Shown: positions 15,105-22,681, numbered from the stretch's first letter. The stretch is 64,000 nt of DNA from Parabacteroides distasonis (GCF_004793765.1 NZ_SRYM01000001.1:1-64000), one strand, 5' to 3'. The notes: generated from the letters alone by a model not told the origin. Made by a program: numbers and translations.

Positions 15105-15593
15105 TTATTCCTCCTTCAATTTTAAATTACCTAAGAAAAAACCGTTATCATCGAGATGTATATCCTTGTTTTTGATGGCTTCTGATATGATTCTGGATAT
15201 TCGAACCACTGTTTCAGCTTCTTTTTTTAAGGAAGAACTTTCTTGATAAGCTCTAATGTTTTTGGGTTTGTATCCTCCACCTCCAACAACGATAGCAACG
15301 TTAGCAAATCGAATACAATAGATTCTTAATTTTTTATCAGGACTATCAAATAGGGCGCAGACACCATCACCGGGTTTCCCTTCGTTTAGCTTGAAAAAAT
15401 GTTCGGCTGCCCCAGTTTTTGTAGCCATAATTTTCAATTTAGATACGATATCTTCTATTTCGGTTGGATATTCAGAATAGTTGTTCTGAAGAAATTGTTC
15501 AAAAACGCTCTGAGCCTCTTGATTGAGAATGACAGAATATATTTGAGTCTTCTTTCCCGACAGTTGCTTTATTTTGACAATCTCAAGTTCCAC
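15105..15593 (-). CDS. Putative RelE/HigB-like toxin, first gene of the cassette
   Basis: A 162-residue protein from the GTG at 15593 (a TTG at 15638 would add 15 basic residues). The opening ELEIVKIKQLSGKKTQIYSV, the central KTGAAEHFFKLNEG and the strand KLRIYCIRFANVAIVVGGGG match the general pattern of larger RelE/HigB-type proteins, in which an acidic N-terminal part precedes the barrel. It lies directly upstream of an HTH gene, the usual toxin-first order of HigBA. An incomplete -7 element (TATCTTTT on this strand, near 15657) precedes it. Toxic activity is inferred, not seen. Confidence 0.6.
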   Translation of the reverse strand: MELEIVKIKQLSGKKTQIYSVILNQEAQSVFEQFLQNNYSEYPTEIEDIVSKLKIMATKTGAAEHFFKLNEGKPGDGVCALFDSPDKKLRIYCIRFANVAIVVGGGGYKPKNIRAYQESSSLKKEAETVVRISRIISEAIKNKDIHLDDNGFFLGNLKLKEE

Positions 15594-15700
15594 GATGAAT
15601 TTTTTTCTTTTTACAAAAGAACGAAGAAAAAGCGACAAGGCAAAAGAAAATGTCGAAAAAGATAACTTATAAGTGAATTTTTAACGGTTGACAGTCTCAC

Positions 15701-16039
15701 ATGAAAGGCTATCCTATATTTTACCATAAACGCATTATGGGAATCAGAAATAGGGACGGAGCCTTATTTATGGCTATTGGTATCGACAACTCCGGTTTAT
15801 ACGAAGGGAAACGGGAGGCTATAGGGATTATCAAGACCTTGGCCGGTGAGATCACCTCTTTTGACGTATTCGGTGGTATCGGTATCAGTGCGGCGACGGC
15901 GTTCGCCAAGGCCGCGAAGAGCTCATACGACTTCGAGAAGGAGTTCCGCAAGAACATGCTGGAAGTAGCGACCATTTCCACGCAGGTGACGGATGAATGG
16001 CCTGACTGGATGATAGATTTACACGGAAAAAATATGTAA
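15701..16039 (+). pseudogene. Truncated tape measure protein (N-terminal fragment)
   Basis: An open frame of 112 codons. From residue 23 it reads like the start of a Bacteroidetes siphophage tape measure protein: GIDNSGLYEGKREAIGIIKT, DVFGGIGISAATAFAKAAKS and KNMLEVATISTQVTDEW. Such proteins run to many hundreds of residues, but here the frame stops after TQVTDEWPDWMIDLHGKNM. The tail-tip, lysis and lysogeny genes expected after it are missing, and chromosomal genes begin 70 nt later. This marks the right border of a deletion that killed the prophage. Confidence 0.75.
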
Positions 16040-16044
16040 CTTTG
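16037..16044 (+). promoter_or_regulatory. -7 promoter element before the dpm1-like gene
   Basis: TAACTTTG matches TAnnTTTG and lies about 70 nt before the start codon at 16111. A clear -33 element is not seen. Confidence 0.4.
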
Positions 16045-16110
16045 GAGGGTAATTTACAAATAGTTTACAGTCGTATATATAATGAGTTGAAAATTAATTG
16101 ATTAAAGTAT

Positions 16111-16863
16111 ATGTCAGACAGTATCGTCATTATTCCTACATACAACGAGAAGGAGAATATTGAGAATATCGTTCGTGCCGTGTTTGGGCTGGAGAAAGCG
16201 TTTCATATCTTGGTGATCGATGATGGTTCTCCGGATGGGACGGCGGCTATCGTGAAAGGCCTGCAGAAGGAGTTCCCTGAGCGTCTTTTCATTGTGGAGC
16301 GTAAAGGGAAGCTGGGGCTGGGTACCGCTTATATCCGGGGTTTCAAATGGGCTATCGAGCATAAATATGATTTTATTTTCGAGATGGACGCCGATTTCAG
16401 CCATAATCCCAATGACCTGCCGAAATTATACGCCGCTTGTACCGGGCAGGGTGCCGACGTGGCCATCGGGTCGAGGTATTGCAACGGGGTGAATGTGGTG
16501 AACTGGCCGTTGGGGCGTGTGTTGATGTCTTATTTCGCCTCGGTGTATGTCCGTATCGTCACGGGCATGAAGATACAGGATACGACGGCGGGCTTTAAAT
16601 GTTACCGTCGTGAGGTACTGGAGACGATCGATCTGGACCGTGTTCATTTCAAGGGATACGCCTTTCAGGTGGAGATGAAGTTTACGGCTTATAAGTGCGG
16701 CTTCAAGCTCGTGGAGGTGCCGATCATCTTTATCAACCGTGCCTTGGGTGTCTCCAAGATGAACTCTTCGATATTCGGGGAGGCTTTATTCGGCGTCCTT
16801 CAATTGAAATGGTGGAGTTTCTTCAGGAAGTATCCGAGGAAACATGCGAGCCATGCCCAATGA
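16111..16863 (+). CDS. dpm1: Polyprenol monophosphomannose synthase-like glycosyltransferase (GT2)
   Basis: A 250-residue family 2 glycosyltransferase of the dolichol-phosphate mannose synthase type. It has the nucleotide-binding [14 protein letters not shown] near residue 33, the metal-binding [11 protein letters not shown] near 90 and [15 protein letters not shown] near 155. It lacks the C-terminal membrane segments of longer relatives. The reaction is transfer of a sugar from a nucleotide sugar to polyprenyl phosphate at the membrane. In Bacteroidetes this gene is regularly followed by pyrC, as here (gap of 37 nt to the ATG at 16901), so the pair is probably one operon. The exact sugar is not certain. 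Confidence 0.85.
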   Translation: MSDSIVIIPTYNEKENIENIVRAVFGLEKAFHILVIDDGSPDGTAAIVKGLQKEFPERLFIVERKGKLGLGTAYIRGFKWAIEHKYDFIFEMDADFSHNPNDLPKLYAACTGQGADVAIGSRYCNGVNVVNWPLGRVLMSYFASVYVRIVTGMKIQDTTAGFKCYRREVLETIDLDRVHFKGYAFQVEMKFTAYKCGFKLVEVPIIFINRALGVSKMNSSIFGEALFGVLQLKWWSFFRKYPRKHASHAQ

Positions 16864-16900
16864 GAAACAGAGTTTGACAATTTATAATAGGATAAGAAAG

Positions 16901-18247
16901 ATGAATAAAATAATAATCCAGAATCCGAGAATCATCAACGAGGGCCGTTCTTTTATCGGCTCGGTGCTGGTGGAGGGGGATAAGATTGCGGCGGTGTTCG
17001 AGGGGGAGGTTCCCGGGAACGTGCGTGCCGAGGCGAACCAAGTGATCGACGCTACGAGGAAATGGTTGATACCGGGCGTCATCGACGATCAGGTGCATTT
17101 CCGGGACCCCGGGCTTACCCATAAGGGGGATATCGGGACCGAGAGCCGTGCGGCCGTGGCCGGTGGCGTGACGACCTTCATGGACATGCCGAACACGAAG
17201 CCGCAGACCACGACGATCGCCGACCTGGAATGGAAATTCAACCGTGCCGCCGAGGTCTCCCGTGCGAATTACTCCTTCTTCTTCGGTGGGACAAACGATA
17301 ATATGGACGAGATCCGCAGGCTGGATCGTAGCCGTGTGCCGGGACTGAAACTCTTCCTCGGCTCGTCTACGGGAAATATGCTGGTGGACAAGAAAGACTC
17401 GTTGGAGCGTATCTTCGGCGAGGCCGGTATGCTGATCGCCATCCATGCGGAGAAAGAGGAGGTGATCCGGCGTAATATCCGGTATTACACGAACCTGCAT
17501 GGCGAGGATCTGGATATCTCTTTCCATAGCAAGATCCGTAGCGAGGAGGCCTGCTACCAATGCTCGGCCGAGGCGGTTGAACTGGCTACCCGCTTGGATT
17601 CCCGTTTGCATATCCTGCATCTCTCCACGGAGAAGGAATTATCGTTGCTCAGTAACCGTCTTCCCTTGAGCGAGAAAAAGATAACCGGCGAGGTCTGCGT
17701 GCACCATCTGTGGTTTCATGACGGCGACTACGCTAGGTTCGGTAATCGTATCAAGTGGAATCCCGCTATCAAGACGATCGAGGATCGCGCGGCGCTGCGT
17801 GAGGCGGTCAATAACAATACGATCGATATCGTGGCTACCGACCATGCCCCGCACCTGCCGGAGGAGAAGCGAGGCTCTTGCCTGAAGGCGGCTTCCGGAG
17901 GACCGCTTATCCAGCACTCCTTGATCACGATGTTGGAGCTGGCGATGGAAGGCCGTTTCACGTACGAGAAGGTGGTCGAAAAGATGGCGCATATGCCGGC
18001 GGAGCTGTTTCGTATCGATAGGAGGGGATACATCCGTCCCGGGTACTACGCCGATATCGTATTGATCGATCCGGAGCGGACTTGGACGGTATCGAAGGAG
18101 AATATCTTGTACAAATGCGGCTGGTCTCCTTTCGAGGGCTATACGTTCCACCATGGCGTATGGAAGACTTTCGTGAATGGCGAGTTGGCCTATGGCGACG
18201 GCGAGGTGAACGACGCCGTGAGGGGTAAGGAAGTCCGTTATCTATAG
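16901..18247 (+). CDS. pyrC: Dihydroorotase
   Basis: From the ATG at 16901, a 448-residue amidohydrolase that cyclises carbamoyl aspartate to dihydroorotate in pyrimidine synthesis. Seen are the metal site near residue 60 ([20 protein letters not shown]), [15 protein letters not shown], the later metal His in [11 protein letters not shown] and the catalytic Asp region [13 protein letters not shown]. The first His of the usual HxH is Gln (QVH), which as far as I recall occurs in Bacteroidetes members. A longer frame from 16844 overlaps the dpm1-like gene and is rejected. It ends before convergent queE. Confidence 0.9.
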   Translation: MNKIIIQNPRIINEGRSFIGSVLVEGDKIAAVFEGEVPGNVRAEANQVIDATRKWLIPGVIDDQVHFRDPGLTHKGDIGTESRAAVAGGVTTFMDMPNTKPQTTTIADLEWKFNRAAEVSRANYSFFFGGTNDNMDEIRRLDRSRVPGLKLFLGSSTGNMLVDKKDSLERIFGEAGMLIAIHAEKEEVIRRNIRYYTNLHGEDLDISFHSKIRSEEACYQCSAEAVELATRLDSRLHILHLSTEKELSLLSNRLPLSEKKITGEVCVHHLWFHDGDYARFGNRIKWNPAIKTIEDRAALREAVNNNTIDIVATDHAPHLPEEKRGSCLKAASGGPLIQHSLITMLELAMEGRFTYEKVVEKMAHMPAELFRIDRRGYIRPGYYADIVLIDPERTWTVSKENILYKCGWSPFEGYTFHHGVWKTFVNGELAYGDGEVNDAVRGKEVRYL

Positions 18248-18283
18248 TAATGGAGACGGGGGAGATGCCCCGTCTCATCCTAT

Positions 18284-18829
18284 CTATCGGATATCGATCA
18301 GTTTATGGGTTTGCAGGCTTAGCCTCCACCGGGGATGCCGGAGGATGTAATCCACTACTTCTTCCGTGTTCCGGCAGGAGCAGGGTTGCAGGAAATGGTA
18401 CCGTGCGGGCATTTCCGCATAGGCGGACAGGTCTTGCCCGGTATAAACCACCTTTATCTCGTCGATCCTTTCCAATACCACCGGGGCGTTCTCCTTGGGC
18501 GAGCAAGTCACCCAGTCGATGCCGTCGGGCAGGGGGCGTGTGCCGTTGGTCTCGATACAGACCTGTTTCCCCGCCTCACGCAAGCGGGATATGAGCGACT
18601 TGTCGATCCAGAGGCTAGGTTCTCCTCCCGTCAGGATCACCATCCGTGCGGGAAAGGAAGATACCTTCTCCACGATCTCCTCGTCCGTCATCATCACGCC
18701 CTCCTCGTGGCGGGTGTCGCAGAAGCCACATCTCAGGTTGCAACCAGAGAAGCGGACGAATACGGCGGGAGTCCCCGTATGGAACCCCTCGCCTTGCAAG
18801 CTATAGAATATCTCGTTAATCTTCCTCAT
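18284..18829 (-). CDS. queE: 7-carboxy-7-deazaguanine synthase
   Basis: A 181-residue radical SAM enzyme. The cluster motif CX3CX2C is in GCNLRCGFCDTRHEEG near residue 31, preceded by SLQGEGFHTGTPAVFVRFSG, typical of QueE. TGGEPSLW follows near residue 67. It converts 6-carboxytetrahydropterin to 7-carboxy-7-deazaguanine in preQ0/queuosine synthesis. Its start overlaps the end of queD by 14 nt, so the two consecutive pathway steps are co-translated. The length is normal for the short Bacteroidetes form. Confidence 0.92.
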   Translation of the reverse strand: MRKINEIFYSLQGEGFHTGTPAVFVRFSGCNLRCGFCDTRHEEGVMMTDEEIVEKVSSFPARMVILTGGEPSLWIDKSLISRLREAGKQVCIETNGTRPLPDGIDWVTCSPKENAPVVLERIDEIKVVYTGQDLSAYAEMPARYHFLQPCSCRNTEEVVDYILRHPRWRLSLQTHKLIDIR

Positions 18830-19148
18830 AGATCGCCGTATTACCCTCAGACTCTTTTACCTCTACCTTGAAACAAGACGGGATCTGCTCGTATACCCAA
18901 AAGGCTATGTTCTCCGCCGTCGGGTTGAAAGGCAGGATATCGTTCAGGTTCTGGTGGTCCAACAGGGATTTCACCGCTCTCTTGATATGACTGAAATCGA
19001 CCACCATGCCATCGGCGTTTAATTCCTTGGAGCGGCAATAGACCGTGATCATCCAATTGTGACCATGCAGATTCTCGCATTTGCTGGGGTAGGACAATCT
19101 CAAGCTGTGGGAAGCGGAGATCTCCATGCGTTTAATTACGGTATACAT
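18816..19148 (-). CDS. queD: 6-carboxytetrahydropterin synthase
   Basis: A 110-residue enzyme from the ATG at 19148. The zinc-binding His residues lie in ISASHSL and ENLHGHNW, and the catalytic Cys region is YPSKCENLHGH. The DFSHIKRAVKSLLDHQNLND and PTAENIAFWVYEQI segments are family hallmarks. It makes 6-carboxytetrahydropterin from dihydroneopterin triphosphate, the substrate of QueE encoded next. An upstream extension to 19205 is not needed. No riboswitch-like structure is obvious before it. Confidence 0.92.
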   Translation of the reverse strand: MYTVIKRMEISASHSLRLSYPSKCENLHGHNWMITVYCRSKELNADGMVVDFSHIKRAVKSLLDHQNLNDILPFNPTAENIAFWVYEQIPSCFKVEVKESEGNTAIYEED

Positions 19149-19191
19149 ACTGTACTTAATGTTTATACGATAAATAATACTGTACCTGATG

Positions 19192-20325
19192 TCACCTCGG
19201 CACATCCTCTTGGTTCAGCGCTTTCATCGAGAACAGGAAGGTCGTCCCTTTGCCCTCGCCCTCGGACTCGAACCAAAGCTTTCCTCCATGAAGTTCCACG
19301 AAGTCCTTGCAAAGCATCAATCCCAGGCCGGAGCCTTTCTCGTTCTTCGTCCCGTAGGTCGTGAAATGCGAGTCTTGTTTCAGGAGCTTGTCTTGATCCT
19401 CTTTCTTGATGCCCTTGCCGGTATCTTTCACCCTAACGGTCACGAGATCCCCCTCGGAGCGTGAGGATACGGTGATCGTACCCCCCTCGAAACTAAACTT
19501 CATGGCGTTAGAGACCAGGTTGCGGATAATCGTCTTGAGCATATCGATATCGACTCGGCCTACCAGCTCTTTATCCGGGTTCTCCAAGATAATCTTCACG
19601 CCTTTTTGCGCCGCCATCGGGATATACGTCTTGGCGGTGCTGTTGATGATACTGTTTATGTCGGTCTGTTGCTTATACAGGCGTTGCTTGTTCAAGCGGC
19701 TCTTGGCCCATTTCAGCAGGTTGTCCAGCAGGAGGAAGACTTCCTCGGAGGTCTTGTTCATCATCTGGATCATCTCGTACGCCTCGTCGCCTACCCGTTC
19801 CTTGTCCACCATCGTCAGGATAGCGTTATTCATCATTTTCAACGAGCCTAGCGGGGAACGCAGGTCATTGGCGATAACGGAGTATAGCGTATCCCTGGAC
19901 TCGATCGTGTGCTCCAGCTCGGCCTTGATGCGCTTGATGCTGTAAAGCTCGTAGCGGTGGGCCACCCTCTTCACCAGCTCCTCCCGTTGGAAAGGCTTCG
20001 TGACGTATTCGGTGGCGCCCAATTGGTAGCCTTTCACGATGCTTTGCATATCGCTTAGGGCGGACATGATAATCACGGGTATATCCGTAGTCTCGGGATT
20101 GCTTTTCAGATGCTGGAGGACCTCATATCCGTCCATCTCGGGCATCATGATATCGAGTAATATCAGATTTGGGTGTTTCTCGTTAGCTATGCGTAGCGCT
20201 TTTATCCCGTTGTCGCAAGTCAAGAGCGTGTATCCCTCTTTCTTCAGTACGGCTTGTACCAGCATGACGTTCATGGGGACATCATCTACGATAAGAACTT
20301 TATACTCTGAGGCCAATTTATCCAT
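19192..20325 (-). CDS. Receiver-histidine kinase hybrid with altered phosphoacceptor site
   Basis: A 377-residue protein with an N-terminal receiver domain (1-125: VLIVDDVPMN, phosphoacceptor Asp in NLILLDIMMPEMDGYEV, Lys in YVTKPF), a short coiled linker, a dimerisation domain (about 140-210) and an ATPase domain (about 255-370: N box RNLVSNAMKFS, G1 VKDTGKGI, G2 GSGLGLMLCKDF). No membrane segment, so cytosolic. The H box reads VIANDLRSPLGSL: the phosphoacceptor His of the usual AHDLR is Asn (codon AAT, at 19867-19869, one base from CAT). It may therefore be a pseudokinase that signals by binding, or this may be a point mutation. No cognate regulator gene lies adjacent. Confidence 0.88.
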   Translation of the reverse strand: MDKLASEYKVLIVDDVPMNVMLVQAVLKKEGYTLLTCDNGIKALRIANEKHPNLILLDIMMPEMDGYEVLQHLKSNPETTDIPVIIMSALSDMQSIVKGYQLGATEYVTKPFQREELVKRVAHRYELYSIKRIKAELEHTIESRDTLYSVIANDLRSPLGSLKMMNNAILTMVDKERVGDEAYEMIQMMNKTSEEVFLLLDNLLKWAKSRLNKQRLYKQQTDINSIINSTAKTYIPMAAQKGVKIILENPDKELVGRVDIDMLKTIIRNLVSNAMKFSFEGGTITVSSRSEGDLVTVRVKDTGKGIKKEDQDKLLKQDSHFTTYGTKNEKGSGLGLMLCKDFVELHGGKLWFESEGEGKGTTFLFSMKALNQEDVPR

Positions 20326-20497
20326 TGTATCTAAATAGTGTTCCGATTTTCTTGATATTCAAATAATCTGAATGGCGCGAAAGTATTAATTAAAGTCGAC
20401 ATATAACTACTATTTGTCCATCTATTTTTCTAATTTTTTATCCCGGGCCTTGTTTGGCTTTTCCCGTGCGCCCGTGCCTCGGGGGGGATTTTCTCGC

Positions 20498-20839
20498 CTA
20501 AGGGGGCCATATCTTTCCCAGCGAACCCAGCGCCGCCAGGAGTATCAGCCCCCAGCCCAGCAGGTTTAAGGGGCCGGGCGAGGGGTGGACGAGAGCGAGA
20601 GTATCGCCCCGATGGCCGCCAGCGCCGCCTCCCGCATGTCCAGCAGGAGGGAGAGCGCCGCCAGCAGGAAGAGGCTGGCCAAGGCGAGCAGGCGGAAGTG
20701 GGGGAAGGGGGGGCGTGGGCCCGGCGGGGTTGTCGGTCGTGTCATGGGGCGGTTGTTTTTTAGGCGTGTTAGATCCTAGGTTTAGCAAGAAACCCAGCAG
20801 GATGCGGACGAAGGCTAGTATTTGTCGTATCTTGTTCAT
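20498..20839 (-). CDS. Small membrane protein beside the glucosaminidase (113-residue frame)
   Basis: The ATG at 20839 follows the glucosaminidase stop as TGATATG, so it is translationally coupled. The first 20 residues form a membrane span (QILAFVRILLGFLLNL) and the last 25 another (LNLLGWGLILLAALGSLGKI). The middle, about residues 42-90, is Pro/Gly/Ala-rich, and its third codon positions are T-rich where all neighbours use G or C, as in an out-of-frame stretch. The coding-like middle lies in another frame (20566-20745). Either two compensating frame changes split one gene, or two proteins are nested. A run of seven C on this strand (G at 20707-20713) lies at the first switch. Holin- or spanin-like roles are possible. 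Confidence 0.45.
   Translation of the reverse strand: MNKIRQILAFVRILLGFLLNLGSNTPKKQPPHDTTDNPAGPTPPLPPLPPARLGQPLPAGGALPPAGHAGGGAGGHRGDTLALVHPSPGPLNLLGWGLILLAALGSLGKIWPP
20566..20745 (-). CDS. Nested 59-residue membrane frame inside the 113-residue frame
   Basis: A second frame starts at an ATG at 20745 and ends with TAA at 20566. It encodes TRPTTPPGPRPPFPHF followed by a strong membrane span (LLALASLFLLAALSLLLDM) and another hydrophobic helix (AALAAIGAILSLSS). Almost every third codon position is G or C, as in the surrounding genes, which marks this as the real coding frame of this stretch. It may be an independent nested lysis-type gene or the middle of a gene whose ends lie in the other frame. 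Confidence 0.45.
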   Translation of the reverse strand: MTRPTTPPGPRPPFPHFRLLALASLFLLAALSLLLDMREAALAAIGAILSLSSTPRPAP

Positions 20840-20840
20840 A

Positions 20841-21308
20841 TCAATTGTGGTTTATTAGGGATGAGCAAATCGGTTCGATCTCGCGGCAGAGCTGTACCAG
20901 CGTCTCCCGGTAGCGTTCCCGGTTGTCGCCGTTCAGCTCGCTGATGTAGGGGCTGTAGGCGATGGCCTTGGCGTAGTCGGCGGGGAAACGGCTCATGGCG
21001 GCGGCTTGCGGGTAGGAGCGGACGAGGAGGCGGGCGAAGTCGAGGTAGGAGTTGCGTGCCGAGTCGTAGCGGCGGAACAGCAGCTCGCCCCGTTTGTACC
21101 GGGCGGTGACGCGGCCCCCGTGCCAGAAGGCGTTGCTCGCCCCGTAGCCGGTGATGCCGAAATGGTTGTTGGCCTCACGGGCTAGGCGGGAGGTGCCCCA
21201 GCCGCTTTCCAGGGCGGCTTGGGCAAGGAGGACGATGGGGTTCAGGTGGAAGCGGGCAGCGGCGGAGCGGGCGTCGGCGAGGTGGGCGGAGATATAGGCT
21301 TGTTTCAT
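20841..21308 (-). CDS. Glucosaminidase-domain peptidoglycan hydrolase (FlgJ/endolysin-like)
   Basis: A 155-residue protein consisting of a single glucosaminidase domain. Key features are LLAQAALESGWGTSRLAREA with the probable catalytic Glu in the AxESGWG motif, NHFGITGYGASNAFWHGG and the YLDFARLLVRSYP segment. It cleaves the glycan chain of peptidoglycan. There is no signal peptide, which fits an endolysin needing a holin. A small membrane ORF is coupled directly downstream. The gene is strongly GC-rich. Related hydrolases sit next to HU-like and DUF4248 genes in many Bacteroidales genomes. Confidence 0.8.
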   Translation of the reverse strand: MKQAYISAHLADARSAAARFHLNPIVLLAQAALESGWGTSRLAREANNHFGITGYGASNAFWHGGRVTARYKRGELLFRRYDSARNSYLDFARLLVRSYPQAAAMSRFPADYAKAIAYSPYISELNGDNRERYRETLVQLCREIEPICSSLINHN

Positions 21309-21340
21309 GATATATATGATGGATTATGGTTTGATTTTTC

Positions 21341-21371
21341 TTGGAAAATTGATATTAAATTACTATCTTTG
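21341..21371 (+). promoter_or_regulatory. Bacteroidetes-type promoter of the DUF4248 gene
   Basis: TTG at 21341-21343 and TATCTTTG at 21364-21371 are separated by 20 nt. The gene starts at 21400, 28 nt further on. Confidence 0.65.
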
Positions 21372-21399
21372 AATAAGTTAATAAATAAACAACATCAGT

Positions 21400-21624
21400 A
21401 TGGAAAAGCGGGAGACCGGTGTGGGCGCCTATTATTTTTGTGATATAGCGATGAGTTATTTTCCCTTATTGTCGAAGAAGAAAGCCTCGGACAAGCTATC
21501 CCGGTGGATACGTGTCAGCGGGAAGTTGATGGAGCGGCTGGAGGAGTGCGGATGGCATCCCCGCCAACGGATCTTGTCGCCCCGCCAGCGGGAGTGCATC
21601 GTGTCGCACCTTGGGGAACCCTAG
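21400..21624 (+). CDS. DUF4248-family small protein
   Basis: A 74-residue protein with the DUF4248 pattern: an N-terminal AMSYFPLLSKKKASDKLSRW (family form: hydrophobic LAxxYFP then a basic stretch), WIRVSGKLMERLEECGWHP and the conserved end PRQRECIVSHLGEP. The family looks like a small helix-turn-helix DNA-binding protein and is found in Bacteroidales next to HU-like proteins, amidases and primases. It is transcribed away from the glucosaminidase, from its own promoter, and converges on the HU-like gene. The function is unknown. Confidence 0.8.
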   Translation: MEKRETGVGAYYFCDIAMSYFPLLSKKKASDKLSRWIRVSGKLMERLEECGWHPRQRILSPRQRECIVSHLGEP

Positions 21625-21625
21625 G

Positions 21626-21679
21626 GAATTGAGAATTGAGAATTAGTTGGGGGAGATTGAATTCTCAATTCTCGATTTC
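21626..21679. terminator. AATTGAGAATT inverted repeat between convergent genes
   Basis: GAATTGAGAATTGAGAATT is followed after about 15 nt by its near-complement AATTCTCAATTCTCGATTT. The hairpin lies between the DUF4248 and HU-like stops and is a likely bidirectional terminator. The same motif recurs near 32085-32100. Confidence 0.6.
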
Positions 21680-22120
21680 TCAGATTTCGTCCGGGGATTC
21701 GCTCTCGCCTTCTCCCGGCGCGGGTGCGTCGGGCACGATCTTCTCGAACTTCATCAGGTTCGTGGTGTTTTTCAATACCACGCTCGGGCGGAAGACGATG
21801 CGGGGGCGTTTGATGAGGGAGGTGTTGAAATCGGCCTCCAGCTTGGTGCCCTTGCTGCCGATCACGGCTTGGAAGTGCCCGAGATCGCCCAGCTGGATGG
21901 TCTCCCCTTTCTGGAGGCGTTGCTTGAGGACGTAGAGCAGGCCGTCCATCACGACGTGCACGTCGCCCCGGGAGGCGGTGCTGCGGTCGGCGATCTGGTC
22001 GCACAGCTCCTCGAAATCGCAGGTGCCGGTGGACTTGTTCACGGCGTAATACAATTTGGAGTCGGCGGCGGCTCCCTTGGTCATGTCTTTTCGTAAGACT
22101 AATCGGTACTTGATCGGCAT
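21680..22120 (-). CDS. HU-like DNA-binding protein (Bacteroidales long form)
   Basis: From the ATG at 22120, a 146-residue protein of the HU-like type common in Bacteroidales: MPIKYRLVLRKDMTKGA, then AVNKSTGTCDFEELCDQIAD, the dimer-arm region GETIQLGDLGHFQAVIGSKG and RPRIVFRPSVVLKNTTNLMK. The acidic tail (APGEGESESPDEI) is normal for this group. It should bind and bend DNA without strong sequence preference. Its place in a replication-lysis island suggests an architectural role at an origin, which is inference. The 14 residues of the longer frame upstream are not needed. Confidence 0.8.
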   Translation of the reverse strand: MPIKYRLVLRKDMTKGAAADSKLYYAVNKSTGTCDFEELCDQIADRSTASRGDVHVVMDGLLYVLKQRLQKGETIQLGDLGHFQAVIGSKGTKLEADFNTSLIKRPRIVFRPSVVLKNTTNLMKFEKIVPDAPAPGEGESESPDEI

Positions 22121-22250
22121 AATGTCTGGTGTTTTTTTGATTACGTCGTAAAGGTACGACATGCCGCCGGCGGGATTCCGGCCAACGGGGACGAAGGGGG
22201 GCGAGGTCGGGTGAATGGGGGTAAAGAGGTGGATTTTGAGTGAATAACGC

Positions 22251-22281
22251 TTGGTTTTCTAACGAAATAAGCGTATGTTTG
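22251..22281 (+). promoter_or_regulatory. Bacteroidetes-type promoter of the small membrane protein gene
   Basis: TTG at 22251-22253 and TATGTTTG at 22274-22281 with a 20-nt spacer, 37 nt before the ATG at 22319. Confidence 0.65.
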
Positions 22282-22318
22282 CCCAATCAAAATTCGGTTG
22301 ACATGAAAAATTTACGGT

Positions 22319-22564
22319 ATGAAAGAGAAAGACAAGCGGCGAGACGTGAGAGGTGAGTCCCGTGAACGGGCGAAGTGCCAGCGTGAGACGTTGGGCAAAT
22401 ATTTTTACGATTTGTCAAAACTGACGTTCACGGCATTGGTGCTGGGTGGAATAGCTATGTTATTCCAATCGGAAAAGATAAAGATAAGTATGATTGGAAT
22501 GTTCATGGTAGGGATCTTGCTCTCTGTCGGGTTAGCTTTCTGTGGTAATAAAATCTTGAAATAA
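22319..22564 (+). CDS. Small two-span membrane protein (DUF6722-like)
   Basis: An 81-residue protein with a charged 30-residue N-terminus, then LGKYFYDLSKLTFTALVLGG and two membrane spans (LTFTALVLGGIAMLF and ISMIGMFMVGILLSVGLAF). The LGKYxxDxSKLxF motif followed by two spans recalls the Bacteroidetes DUF6722 family, which I cannot confirm here. It has its own promoter and is followed after 9 nt by the micropeptide gene, so the two form a small membrane operon. Function unknown. Confidence 0.6.
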   Translation: MKEKDKRRDVRGESRERAKCQRETLGKYFYDLSKLTFTALVLGGIAMLFQSEKIKISMIGMFMVGILLSVGLAFCGNKILK

Positions 22565-22573
22565 TAAAGAGCT

Positions 22574-22681
22574 ATGAATCCATTGACATTTCTTTTCGGG
22601 GTAATGCTATTGATACTTGTGGTGTTTATCGTTTGGATGTACACGCCATCCGGCAAGCGTTGGTTGGATAGCATGAAATAA
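22574..22681 (+). CDS. 35-residue membrane micropeptide with TPSGKxWL motif
   Basis: A tiny gene 9 nt after the previous stop. The peptide is NPLTFLFGVMLLILVVFIVW followed by MYTPSGKRWLDSMK: one membrane span and then a conserved polar tail. The tail closely matches TPSGKQWLRS of the peptide at 8799-8909, again placed after a larger partner gene. The repeated arrangement supports real translation. The function is unknown. Confidence 0.6.
   Translation: MNPLTFLFGVMLLILVVFIVWMYTPSGKRWLDSMK

Noticed and set aside
22303-22356. 17-codon frame overlapping the start of the small membrane protein gene
   Set aside because: Very short, Arg-rich and without a family; it might be a leader peptide but nothing supports translation.
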